From Prunus persica (taxonomy: Eukaryota > Streptophyta > Magnoliopsida > Rosales > Rosaceae): 64,000 nucleotides of DNA. The notes beneath the pieces were generated by a model. It saw nothing but the letters and a program-made list of their open reading frames with translations. It ran no database searches and was not told where the DNA came from. Positions 51,069-62,653 of the stretch are shown piece after piece. The stretch lies in the NCBI RefSeq assembly GCF_000346465.2, contig NC_034012.1, positions 11,930,972-11,994,971 on the forward strand. The letters are read 5' to 3'. The translations under genes and the position numbers were made by a program. The stretch's first letter is position 1, and every line of letters starts with the position of its first letter.

Positions 51069-52792
51069 CGTTAGAATGAAATTATTGTTTTACTGCTAGA
51101 CAATAGCAAATACTTGTGATCTGTTACATATGGTACCCCATATTTCCAAAGACAATTATGGTAACTCCAAATGATTAACTCATTTAAAGCTGTTAATCCC
51201 CTTAATTAGAAATACACTTTCTATTGAAATTGGATGGATCATGGATGCAAAATGATCATGAGCTTCAGAGAAAGTTGGTCAAGAGACTGGAAAAAGTGCA
51301 GCAGAGAAGCTTATCCAGGACTTACCTGTGGCTGTAAGGGATATCATTGTGATGGACAAAAGCTTTTCATACATATCATATCATATGTCTTTGTTCCAAA
51401 AAAGCTTGTCATGTCAATTTGAGGTAGCTTGGACATGTGGTCACAGCTTCTGTCCAATACCTGTTCTAAGTGCTTTTAAGCTGCTGCTAATTGCTGTGGA
51501 TGATTGAACCCAAATGATTTAAGAGTAAAAATATGTAACTTTGAGGACAAGGAAGGTGAGCTGCCCTCCCCTACAACATTATGGGACAAGGTTCAGAATT
51601 CTTGAAGCAAAAGCCAATTTCTTCTTCTTCTTTTTTATTTACTGGTGGACCTATTCAAGGAATTATGAATAATAATGATAATAAAAAGAGGCATGAATGT
51701 TTCTGATAATCTAAGGGAAACCCATGTTTGCTTTTTCTCATCAATGTTTGAAAAGTTAGTTTTGTTTGTAGGGCAAGAGAAGCCCATCAGAGTTGAGATA
51801 TGTTCATGGATGACTACAAATTCTGCTTTTTACAAAAGTATAATGGAATGGTCGATGCCAAACAAATGAAATACTTGGACTCGATCAATTCCCCAGTTGC
51901 TTTCTCCAATATGTTTATAAAAAATTTACATTGCATTTTGTTTCTTCCGTTTAATTGACTCAGAAATTACCAATAATAGCTTGACTGGGTATGAAGTTTG
52001 AGATTTCTCCTTCCAGCTTGAGTTTTTATCAAGTTAAGTTCAAAATGGCTTAAATCCTAAAATAGTCTATGTGTTTTAGTACGTTGGTCAATTTAGTCCC
52101 TGTGTTTTCAATTTGACCGATTAAAACACGGAGGATTTTAGCATTTATGCCTTCAAAAATTGAGAGTAAAAAAATTGGCACAAAACAAAAGGCAAAAGAA
52201 ATTGAGAATTGGTATTAATCAACTGCCGGCTTTGTGTTTTATATACAACTTGCTTTCACTTGATTTATTTTATGGGAGGAATTTAAGGAAATTCGTTATT
52301 TAATTCAACTTCAAAGGAGCAGCCATACATCATCATGAGCACAAGGGGAGGCACTAAAATTCATGTGAAGCCTGCCTTTGACCTGACGAGATTAATCAAC
52401 CGCTTTGGCAGACTGCATGCCATGGCTTTGAACCAATTGGGATTTGGGGATATGCAATTTTGACATTTTTAAAAAACAGCTGGAAGTTGGATTTTCTTGA
52501 CCAAAATATATTTCCTACAACACCCTTATCATGGACTTAGATAATAATAAAAATAAGGTGCTTCATATTTGAGGAGTTCTTTCTAGGACCCACTATGTAA
52601 TATTATTTAATGATTAAATAATTGGTGTTTTAAATGTTCTCTCAAAGATTATTTTTATACAAAATTACCTAATAGAAAACTATTTCATTTTAGGAATTTT
52701 TTTTTTCTTCTACAAAATTTTTTGTTTATTTAATTTCTATCACATTTATATGTTTAATGATTAAGGGTTTGTCTTATTTTTTTGCAAGAGTT
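51069..52792. other. Intergenic, no gene recognised
   Basis: AT-rich sequence with short open frames only. Nothing matches a family I know. Confidence 0.5.
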
Positions 52793-53515
52793 ATTTGTTG
52801 ATAAGGACTTAAAGAATAAATAACATAAGTCTACTCAACAAATGTGTCTCTCAAATAAATTTATTAGAGAAATAAATAAATTAATGCTAAAATGTAATTT
52901 TTGGTGAATATAACAAGTTTAATAATGTCGAGAGACATAAAGGGGCTGGGAGGGGGGGAGGTGGATTGAGGGTGGTGTTGGGTTGGTAGGCGACGTGCAT
53001 CATAGAGAGGGGTAGGGGTTGTGCTGGAGGTGGCTGGTGAGTTGTCGTCGGGGGAGGAGGTGGCTGGGTGGGCGTCAATGGTCGTATGGTTGATGGAGGT
53101 GGGGTTTTTTTTTCTTCTGAAAATTTTTAATATATTTTAATTATTATTTTTTCTTTAAAATTATGAATTTACTCCTTAAATATACGGAAATTTGGATGGA
53201 GATTCAAAAAATTGACAGTAAGTCCCCAATTGACCATTTTTATATAGTTGAAGTCCTTAATTTAGCCAAAAAAACTTAGAGAGTAAATTGATAATTATGG
53301 TATAATTTAGGGGGCGAACCATATTTTAACCGTGATTTTATTAGATACTTAACCTTCATTATAAGTCTATTAACCTTTATTAGCTCAACCGATATGAAAC
53401 TAGTTCTTAACAATGATGACAAATGAGTGAGTCACTATTTCATCATTCAAGTTACAAACTCCATTGCCGCCATTGAATTTAGAATTTTGGTGCACAAACT
53501 TTCATATGAAAAATT
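52793..53515 (+). repeat. Local duplication, copy 1 (two blocks split by a G-rich segment)
   Basis: Block x1 (52,793-52,945) resembles 53,641-53,790, and block y1 (53,333-53,515) resembles 53,793-53,985. In copy 1 the blocks are about 390 bp apart, and the gap contains a strongly G-rich stretch (52,938-53,105). Shared motifs: gtctactcaacaaat, gatacttaaccttcatt, gacaaatgagtgagtca. Confidence 0.75.
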
Positions 53516-53640
53516 GATTATGAATGAAACTATTGCTCTCATGCTAACTTTTGTATGAAATTATTGGATTATAAACAAAATCACTTTTCTTCTAAAAAAA
53601 AAAATTTAATTAATAGTTTGTATAATATTTTCAAGAGTGA

Positions 53641-53985
53641 TTTATTGATAAAGACTTGAAAAATAGATAGCGTAAGTCTACTCAACAAATATGTCTCTCG
53701 ATTCGGATGAACTTATTTGAGAAATAAATAAAAATGGTGCTAAAATGCGATTTTTGGTGAATATAAAAGGGTTAATAATGTTGAGAGATTCAATGAGTGA
53801 TTTTATTAGATACTTAACCTTCATTGTAAGTCTTTTAAGCTTTATTAGAGGAAAATGAAACTAGCTCTTATCTTAACAAAGATGACAAATGAGTGAGTCA
53901 TTATTTCATCATTGAAGTTACAAACTCAATTGCAGCCATTGAATCTAGAATTTTGGGGCACAGACTTTCACATATAAATTTAAGG
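53641..53985 (+). repeat. Local duplication, copy 2 (blocks adjacent)
   Basis: Counterpart of 52,793-53,515 with blocks x2 and y2 next to each other. The intervening G-rich segment is absent. Confidence 0.75.
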
Positions 53986-54124
53986 TCTTTCCTTCCAAGT
54001 TTGACAAATCTTAATGAAATGATTTTCTTTTTTAATTATCCGGCATACCAACCTTTTTTTTTTTTTTTTTTGGGTCAAAGGCATGCCAACTTGGTATGAC
54101 CTGTACTGTATGTAACCTTGAATA

Positions 54125-54148
54125 AATTAATTAATTAATTAATTAATT
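54125..54148. repeat. (AATT)6 microsatellite
   Basis: Six AATT units. A short TAGG repeat follows near 54,170. The remaining 53,986-55,123 holds no supported gene and includes the FQR1-like promoter and leader. Confidence 0.95.
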
Positions 54149-55123
54149 CTTAATTAACAGATTGGAGTTGGTAGGTAGGTAGGTTACTTCTGTAATTTCA
54201 GTGATTTCGCTAGTTTGGGTCAGCATGCAGCGTCTGATACGTCATCATCCTTTTTGTCCCCATTATTTTTGTAAAAGTCATATGCCATCAACTTCCTTTG
54301 TCTTTTTTTGGCCATTAACTTCCTTTTCCATATAATACTTAAATAAGGTAAAAATGTAATTGAAAATGCAAGTTAGATTAGTTGGTCAGGGCACTAAGTT
54401 TGATTTCTTTATATTTAAATTTGAGTCTACAAAGTATATATCATCTGTTTAATTTAAATTTTTTTCATATGTTAACGACGTCGTTCACTTGGTCATGTTA
54501 TTTAATAATCAAAATTAGTTCATAAAAAGTACTAATAATGAAATCAACCTCTAATGCTTAAGCACACCCCACATATCACTTCACCTCACATATCAACATT
54601 TTCCCTTTGTCTTCTCCTCTTATATATTCCCTCCAATAAGCCAAAACTAATTACAAAAGTCAATAAATAAGTGGAATACTAATTAAAATCCTCAAGAAAA
54701 TGACATCTTTCTAGAGCCTTTGCTTGAAACGATCATGATGATGAGCATGACACCACTCTAGCATCATCATTATTTCTTTTCTTATTTTTTTTTTCTAGTG
54801 ATAACAAGGAAAATAAAAGGAAAAAACAAAAATAGAGAGCAAATTTTCTTGAGCCCAATATCCCCAAAGGATCACAAGTTTGATTTTTTTTTTTTTTCAA
54901 ACAAAATTCAGATAGAAACGGCACCGTTTATCCGGGTCAGCAAATTAATCAAAACAATCAGCCACCATGAGATTAAAAAACACTTAAAACTAATCCGATA
55001 TTCAACTATAAAATGGGCTCTGGCTCTTCCACTAGTGCTGCAATCAAAATCTTCAACGTTCCCTACGTTTAGCTCACAAACCACAGCAAATAGTAAAATC
55101 ACCGACTCCGGAGGACTGCATTC

Positions 55124-58100
55124 ATGGCTACCAAAGTGTATATTGTGTACGTACCAATTCTTTGCTTCTACTTTTGTTTTCAATTCTAATTTACTATGAA
55201 CTGCGAATGTGTTCTTCTATGATCGGGCCTTTTGTTTTGATTTTTTCTTACTTGGGTAATGATCATTTTTAGTCTGTTAGAGCTTCAAGCTATTAAAAAT
55301 TTAAGTTAGTTGCTGCTTTATCTGAATATGGTTGGTCGAAATTTTGAAGTAGAAGGAAAGAAATTGATTTATCTTTGTTGGATCTTTGTGTTTTGCACTT
55401 TTTATTGAATTGGGTATTTCTTGATAGTTAACAAAGGTTTGAAGATTGAATCTTTATATTTTTGTTTTTGAAAATTATATTTTTAGGAAGATTTTTGTGA
55501 TGGTGAGGCAGAGGCTGTGGCTTTCTGTGTTTAGAATTGGGAAATTTATGCATCTCTGATAATTTTCTGTGTTTAGGTTATTTCTTTATGTGAATTACAC
55601 TATTGCATCAATATAAGTGAGATATAACAGAATGACTGTTGGTTTTCTTCCATTGATCCATGTAGAAGAGGGTTGGATTACCCCCAAGATCTGATTTTGT
55701 GCTGTAGAAAACTATGATGATTGTGTTTTGCTTATGGCCATAGTGTGGTTTTATAACGATTTAATGGAGAAAAATTTTTGTTTAATGTGTTCATCCTGTT
55801 GTGGAATTTGTGAGTCTGGAAACCACTTGGGCTAGGAATTGAAAGGTAGGAAAATTAAATCAAGTAAAAGCAAACGGCGAATAAGAGAGGGGATTGAAGG
55901 GAAAGGCAGAGTTGATTGGCATTTCTCTGAAAGTCACTACAGTCAGTGTTGATTGAAATTTTAGTAAGAGAAGCAAAGTCACTTCAGTTGGTGTCATTTC
56001 CATGATTGTACAAAACTGCTTTAATCTGTTTTGATGGTTATGCATGGAGTGCAGTGATAGGTGTAGTACAGAATTCCTAATGGAACTTATGAAGCTACTT
56101 TCTCACATTTTGTGGTGTGCTTGATTGGCTGCATCATTCCCTTCCCGAATTATTTCTGGACTCAATTCATGTTTCTTTACACATTTAGTTTCTTTTGTCT
56201 TAGTAGAACCTCAATATGTACTTGCAATTATTTTATGCTTGGGTAGTTCTTCCTATGCCCCATTTAATGTCTCAAAAATTAAAAAAGAAAATGGCATTGC
56301 AAGTTTGTTTGGAAATAGGTTGTTAGTAAGAGTACATACAGCTATTCTCAACATTTTCTATTAAATGGAAAGTTCCTGCATTAATGCTTACAGCTTCTTA
56401 TGTAGTTAAAGGCACATGTCAATCCACATCCTTCTTGATTGTGTGGGGGCTTCTATGGTTGATTTTAAAACCTTATGAGTTTTTGTTTTGTTGCGACATG
56501 AACTTAGTCACATGCCTGTGGGTTGGCGCATAGTGTGTCCAAGATAGTTGATCTTGATTCTGGAGGTAGTTGTATCATAACTTAGTAACTAGTGGGGCAT
56601 GTAATGGTTTTAGACTACTGTTGGAGTTGGTTGAATAGTTTTACGGCGAACTTAGAATTTCCTCATTACGGAGGATCAAGCTTCATATCTGAATATGGAT
56701 GGATATGAATGCATATTAAGATTCTCAAAATTGTGACAATATATCTGAAAATTTGGAAGAATTTCTGTTTAGTGAAATAATGAAATAATTGGCTATGGAA
56801 ACGCTGACAGAATCCAGCATTTCAATTCGAGGTTGCTTTTGTGAAAAATATTATTCCCAGTAATTTGTAAAGAAGGATGGTGAGTTGGGGACTGAATGTA
56901 AGTCGGTCACAGTTGCACATTCATGCATTGATATGTTTTCACTTGATCTCTCTCTTTTCTTAACCCATAGAAAGAATTTTTAAAAAGAAAAACAGTAAGC
57001 TTTACATTCAATTGATTCTCAAGGATGCTGTTATATTTCTTCTACATAAAAACAAACCTCCTTATCAAAATCGTTTGTTGATTTTACAGGTACTACTCCA
57101 TGTACGGGCATGTAGGGAGACTAGCAGAAGAAATTAAAAAAGGAGCTTCATCTGTTGAAGGTGTAGAAGCCACCCTATGGCAGGTGAGTGTGCATTTTCT
57201 TTGATCCATGTATTGCGATCTGTAACATTTCATGAAATTTCAGCCCGTGTTTAATTTGAGCTTGAGCTTTAAAAGTGAGAACGTTTATTTTGAGCAACAA
57301 GCCATTGTAGAAAAACATCAAACTTATCTTTTTGCATAAGGGAGTGTAAACACAAGATGATTGAAAACGTTAAACCTAGCCCTATTACTAAGATTTCAAG
57401 GTTGTCACCTTGCTTGATGGTTAGTCAGCACTCAATAGTCATGACAATTATTTCCCAAGGCCTAGTTTTGAACTTTAAAGCTGACCATCATTTAAATCCC
57501 CCATTGCCATCAGTGCTAGAGATTTCATATGCTCTCTTAGAATTGTCAGATCAGTGCCCTTCTGTTCTGTTGAAAAGTTGAATGCTTCTCCTTGACTGAT
57601 TGTCCGAGTATCAGGGTTGCTTGTCTATATTTGATGAACTTGTATATTGTTCACCATCATAAGCTTTTGTATTTTTCTTACTTACTCTCTCTCTTTCTTC
57701 ATTCTGCCTCAACAACATCGTGCCAGGTGTGCTAATTATTATATTATAGCTTCAAGATTGGCAATACCTGTGTGTACCGTGTAGTTTTCTCTAGTTTTAT
57801 TTTTAATTTTGTTCGTGCCTCTGAGAAATCATGATTTTAGTTTGCTCATTTGTTTGCATAGATATGAAGATCCTGGTTCTTAGTACGGGAGAGTTTTCCT
57901 TTTCTTTTTTTTTGGGGTTCAATTAGAGCTGATTCTCTTCTATTTCATGATTAACTGGTCTTCTAAATCTGCTGAACATGAATGCACAATAAGACTGAGT
58001 AAAATGGACTTATGAAACAGGTCCCTGAGACACTGTCAGAGGACGTGCTTGGGAAAATGAGTGCACCACCAAAGAGTGATGTAGCAATCATCTCGCCAAA

Positions 58101-58611
58101 TGAACTTGCTGATGCAGATGGATTCATTTTTGGCTTTCCAACAAGATTTGGTATGATGGCTGCTCAATTTAAAGCATTTTTGGACGCAACTGGCGGTTTA
58201 TGGAGAACACAACAGCTTGCTGGCAAACCTGCTGGGATCTTTTACAGCACTGGATCTCAAGGTGGTGGACAAGAGACCACTGCGTAAGTTTTGATGTCAC
58301 ATCTAATCAACTAAAAGAACTTTAAAAAAATGTGTCTGTATCTTAGTTGGAGATAGTAATGATATTGTGACTTTTATAGATTGACCGCCATCACTCAGCT
58401 GGTTCATCATGGAATGATCTTTGTACCCATTGGATACACATTTGGAGCTGGCATGTTTGAAATGGAGAATATCAAAGGTGGAAGTCCTTATGGTGCCGGA
58501 ACTTTTGCTGGGGATGGATCAAGACAGCCAACTCAGCTTGAGCTGGAGCAAGCATTCCACCAAGGGAAGTATATTGCCACCATCACAAAGAAGCTCAAGG
58601 GAGCTGCTTAA
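55124..58611 (+). CDS. FQR1: FQR1-like NAD(P)H:quinone oxidoreductase (WrbA/flavodoxin-fold)
   Basis: Four exons (55124-55146, 57090-57183, 58021-58283, 58380-58611) join in frame to 612 nt, 203 residues, the length of Arabidopsis FQR1. The start [16 protein letters not shown] is the FMN phosphate-binding loop. [20 protein letters not shown] and [14 protein letters not shown] are FMN/active-site segments of the WrbA family, and [11 protein letters not shown] follows. The enzyme carries FMN and reduces quinones by two electrons using NAD(P)H, avoiding semiquinone radicals. In Arabidopsis FQR1 is auxin-induced and linked to oxidative-stress defence. The first exon is only 23 nt and splits a valine codon; its donor is GTACGT. 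Intron 1 is 1,943 bp. FQR1 is one of a few paralogs, so exact orthology is inferred. The ending KKLKGAA is typical. Confidence 0.95.
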
Positions 58612-61600
58612 TACTACGTGCACAAAGATACTCAAAGAGAAAGCCTGATCAATTCTTTCTCCCTACAATTTCAGTTTCCATTTCTATTTGTCTGCAAGTA
58701 TAATTCTTGCTTTATCTGTTATATGTTTTCTATGTGTTTTTATGCAATACAATTATTATTCACAATGAAAAGCTTTAGTTTGCTCATGATACTAGCCTGT
58801 GAACGTTTGCCTTTTGCTTTACTTTTTTCTCATCATTAATCAATCTGTGTAATTACTACTCTCAACAATGTAAAAGGGATGGAATGCTTCAAATTTGGGC
58901 AGGATATGCACAATAAGATCAGGACCATGTTATTTGATTGATTTTTCAAGTTTCCTCATAAAGTGTTCTGGTTGTGTTATTTACGGTTGATCTCGATGGT
59001 GGACGACATCTGCAACTTCTGTTTCTGTTTTTTTTTTCTTCTTGGACCTTGTTCAGGGACATCTCATTCTAGTGGCAACATTGACCTATATATATATATG
59101 AGGATTTTGGCCCCTCTGCTATCAAATAACTTGCATGCTTTGCAGTTGCCTAGTCCTTTCATGTGTGAGTTTGTAAGTTATTGAGTTTCTGAATTTGGTT
59201 TCCGTTTTCTTTTCGAAAATGGTAAACGAAGATATGGCCCAACAAAACAGTATTAAGAAAAACACAGAGGAGTGAAGAATATATTAACCGAAGAAAGATA
59301 CAAAAGGTAAAGCCCTACAGAAAAATACAAAGGGCAAAGCTCAACAGAAGAGCCAAAACAAAAGAGCCTTAAAGAAACAAAGGAAATCAGACTAAACCGA
59401 CAAAACAGGCCCATAAACCAGACCTAACAGATCATCCAGCTAACAACGGCTAACAGAAAACTGACCTGCAATCAATACAACCTAAAAGCTTAGATATATT
59501 CAAAACCAAAAAAAAAAAAACCCTTAGATATAGTGACAATACCAAAACATTACATGATCATATTCAACAAGGTTTCTTCATGTTGGGCTATCTTGGGTTT
59601 GGTATTTTCCACGACCAAACCAATCCTATCGGTCTAGTTTTTTATAAAGTTTTTAGCCCAATCTTATTCCAAATATATCCCAAACCTTTCTCATATCCAT
59701 TGCATGTTCATGTTGAAACAAGATTAGTTGGTTGATTGAACTTGTATAATATCCATAGGAAAGCCTTGTAATTGTGGCCATTCATTCATATTGGCTTCTG
59801 CAGCTAGTGAGATAACCTCACATTTGGCTGGTAAAGACTCAATCTCTAGACCTTTTGTCCTCCTACTCGTTTAGTGAGGACCTTTTGCAACTGTAAGAAT
59901 TGTGTTTAGCCCAAGCAGAAAGAATCTAACTATGTTGGTATCAAGAGCTCGTTTGGTTCACGGATTAGAAGATTTGAAACTTGAGCAGCAATATTTCCGT
60001 CCCCCTCTCATGTACGTATGCAAGACGTGGAGAGCATGCATCACTGCTGATGCATTTCTTACTCTTGAAGAAGAAGTAAAGCTTCAATGCTAATAAACAA
60101 TGACTGCTAAGTTCTAACAGAGAAATGATTGTTATGGGATAAAAGTAGTTACCAAGAAAGAGACTCTCACCGCTGGCATTAGTAATAAGACAACGGAAAG
60201 CTACAATATTTAAGAACTGGTAATTAACTTCTAAGAGAAGACAAAATTTAGTAGCTGGTAAAGTAAGCTATAAGATACTACAATATCTCACATTATCACA
60301 TAGGCTATAGTAGCATGAATGATAATGATCATTGCTTAGAATTTTTTTTTATGCGATGATCACATTTGTTTGCTTATGTTTCTCACTAAAGTTGATGTTA
60401 CTAGATGAATTTTTAAAAGATACGGTTTTTCTAAAAGTTTTCTTATACACACACTATTAAGGTGCCATAAAATTCGAACCTCAGATCATTAGTCTGCAAG
60501 TCAATGCCATTTCTACTGTGGTAGACTCTATTGACGACATTGTCTAAGTTTTAATTTACACTTTAACCTAGATCATTCAATGGTTCTTTTTAATTTACAA
60601 TTTAACCTAAATCATTCAATGGTTCTTTTGTAATTCAATTTAGTAGAGTACTCAATCACAAGGTGCCAATCCCAAGGTAAAGTAGGTGCCAAGATTATCC
60701 CAATCAAATAGATCTAATTTTAAAGTTTTGATAACTAATCAGATGTTTGAAAAGGTCATTTACAAAAGTTATTCCTTTGATCCCACTTCCATTGTGACAA
60801 ATTACTCACAAATTATTCTTATCATCGATATTAGCATTGCAATCTTTCAGCAAAACCAAGTATTATATTTTAAACTTTCGTGAATTCTTTGGGTAATTTC
60901 TTATCATTTCTACATTATTATGGTATGTGTAACGGCCCGGGGCCATTTATCTTTTCAGAACTTGGGTTATTCGTAAAAGTTCCCTGTAAAAATATTCTTG
61001 TCTTCTGGTAAGCTGTCCTGAAGTGATCATCCTTGTACTCATTTATCCTCAACCTTATTTCTTTTTTTTCTTCTCAAATAAAATAAATAGGACATCGAAT
61101 CATGGCTAGTTTTTAGCCAAAAAAAAAAAAAAAACTCAATCAATCATGCCTAGTTAGTCCAATCATTACTGTCGTGTTACACACTTAAAACAAGAACAAT
61201 AACAGCTTACCATATCCAAATGGTAGCAAAACTAAGAGGAAAAACCTCTAATTCTATAACGATATATTCATAAATATCAAAGCCAAGAAATTTTTTAAAA
61301 AAATTTAAAACGATAATAGGTTTCTTGTGTCAAAAGCAAGTTACTCGTGTTCAACGTTAACACGAGATTAATTAATTACTCATGCTAGAAATTGTCTCAT
61401 TTTCGGATTTGTGCCATGTAGTAAAACTAACATTGCTCACTTCATTCAAATGAGGAGAAATATGCACTTACAAGTTTTTTTTTTTTTTTTTTTTAAGGAA
61501 AATATATTGTATTGAACAAATCTCATAAGATGTGTAATAGATGGATAACTAGAATAGTCAATGCACAATTCAAACGTGACGATCAAAAACAAGAGCATAA

Positions 61601-62653
61601 TCTTAGTTAAAAAATTATTATTATGTTTGGTTTACGTCTTAGTATGTTTATTTATTCCATTTAGAAATATATACTTATAAAACATCATGATACATATAAG
61701 CCGATGACAATCTCAAAAAAAAAAAAAAAAGGAACAATAATAATAATTTTAAAGCCCACTACATAAGATGCAAGGAGAAGGAGGGGACCATTCATAATTT
61801 CCAGAAGACCATAGCCAGGATAGAAAATATGTCTATGGATGGAGAAAGAAGAAAGCTTTGGCCTCTCTGTACCTTCCAATGGAAGCCCCTCAATGTGACC
61901 ATTCGAAAAGCACAGATCATGACCCATAGCATCTTTAAAATAAAATAAAAAAAACATATTACAATTTCCTAATTTAAAAAACAAAAAGAAATCCAATAAA
62001 TAAAAAAAAAAAAAGGAAATAAACTTGAAAAAGGAGGAGGTGTGGGCCATCTTCTGACTTCCACTAACATATTCCCAGCACATAAACAAATCCAAAAGTG
62101 AGATCTCCAATCAAATGCCATCCCCACACAAACTCACTCACACTCACTCCTATTCTAAAATCCAATTATTCCTTCCAAATTTTCTCCATCTTTCTTTTTT
62201 GTGTTAAACTAATAAAGGTAGTGCCAGCAACAAGGAATAAAAGCTCCTTTATCTTTCTATTAAAATCAGCTGTTATAATTAACAAGAAATTAATTTTGCT
62301 CTAAAACTAATCAGCTCTAATCAGCATCTGTTCTTATTCTTAATCCACCTCTAATCATATAATTCTTCAATTATTACAACAATTAATATGCTCCCAATTG
62401 GTCCCAATATGGCCAAACCTGCATCATTTTGCCTGTAGCTGACCCAACAATGTCATGTTCTTTAGAGGGTCCTCACTGCCTTTTCTATGCCCCCTCACCA
62501 GTTTTATCACTTCTTTTCCATCCCGGACCAGATCACATATGTGGGCATATCTCTGTTTCCTCTCTGCTTTTTTTCATTCGTCTTATCGTTCCCAACTTGG
62601 CTAGGGTTTTGACAAGACACATACACATATATTTCCACCATTTCCACTTTGCT
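58612..62653. other. Intergenic between FQR1-like and bHLH68-like
   Basis: About 4 kb with no supported gene. It holds the FQR1-like 3' UTR, an A-rich repetitive stretch (about 59,220-59,520), a SINE fragment (60,471), several poly-A/T runs and an unexplained minus-strand frame at 61,685-62,110. Confidence 0.5.
60471..60540 (-). mobile_element. SINE fragment, diverged relative of 51,011
   Basis: On the minus strand: GGCATTGACTTGCAGACTAA and GATCTGAGGTTCGAATTTT, matching the pattern at 51,011-51,068 with more changes. Confidence 0.5.

Noticed and set aside
52887..53078. Proline-rich 63-codon minus-strand frame
   Set aside because: It is simply the complement of the G-rich tract; low complexity and no context for a gene.
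59220..59520. A-rich stretch as a LINE or LTR fragment
   Set aside because: It looks repetitive but I found no ends, duplications or coding motif to name it.
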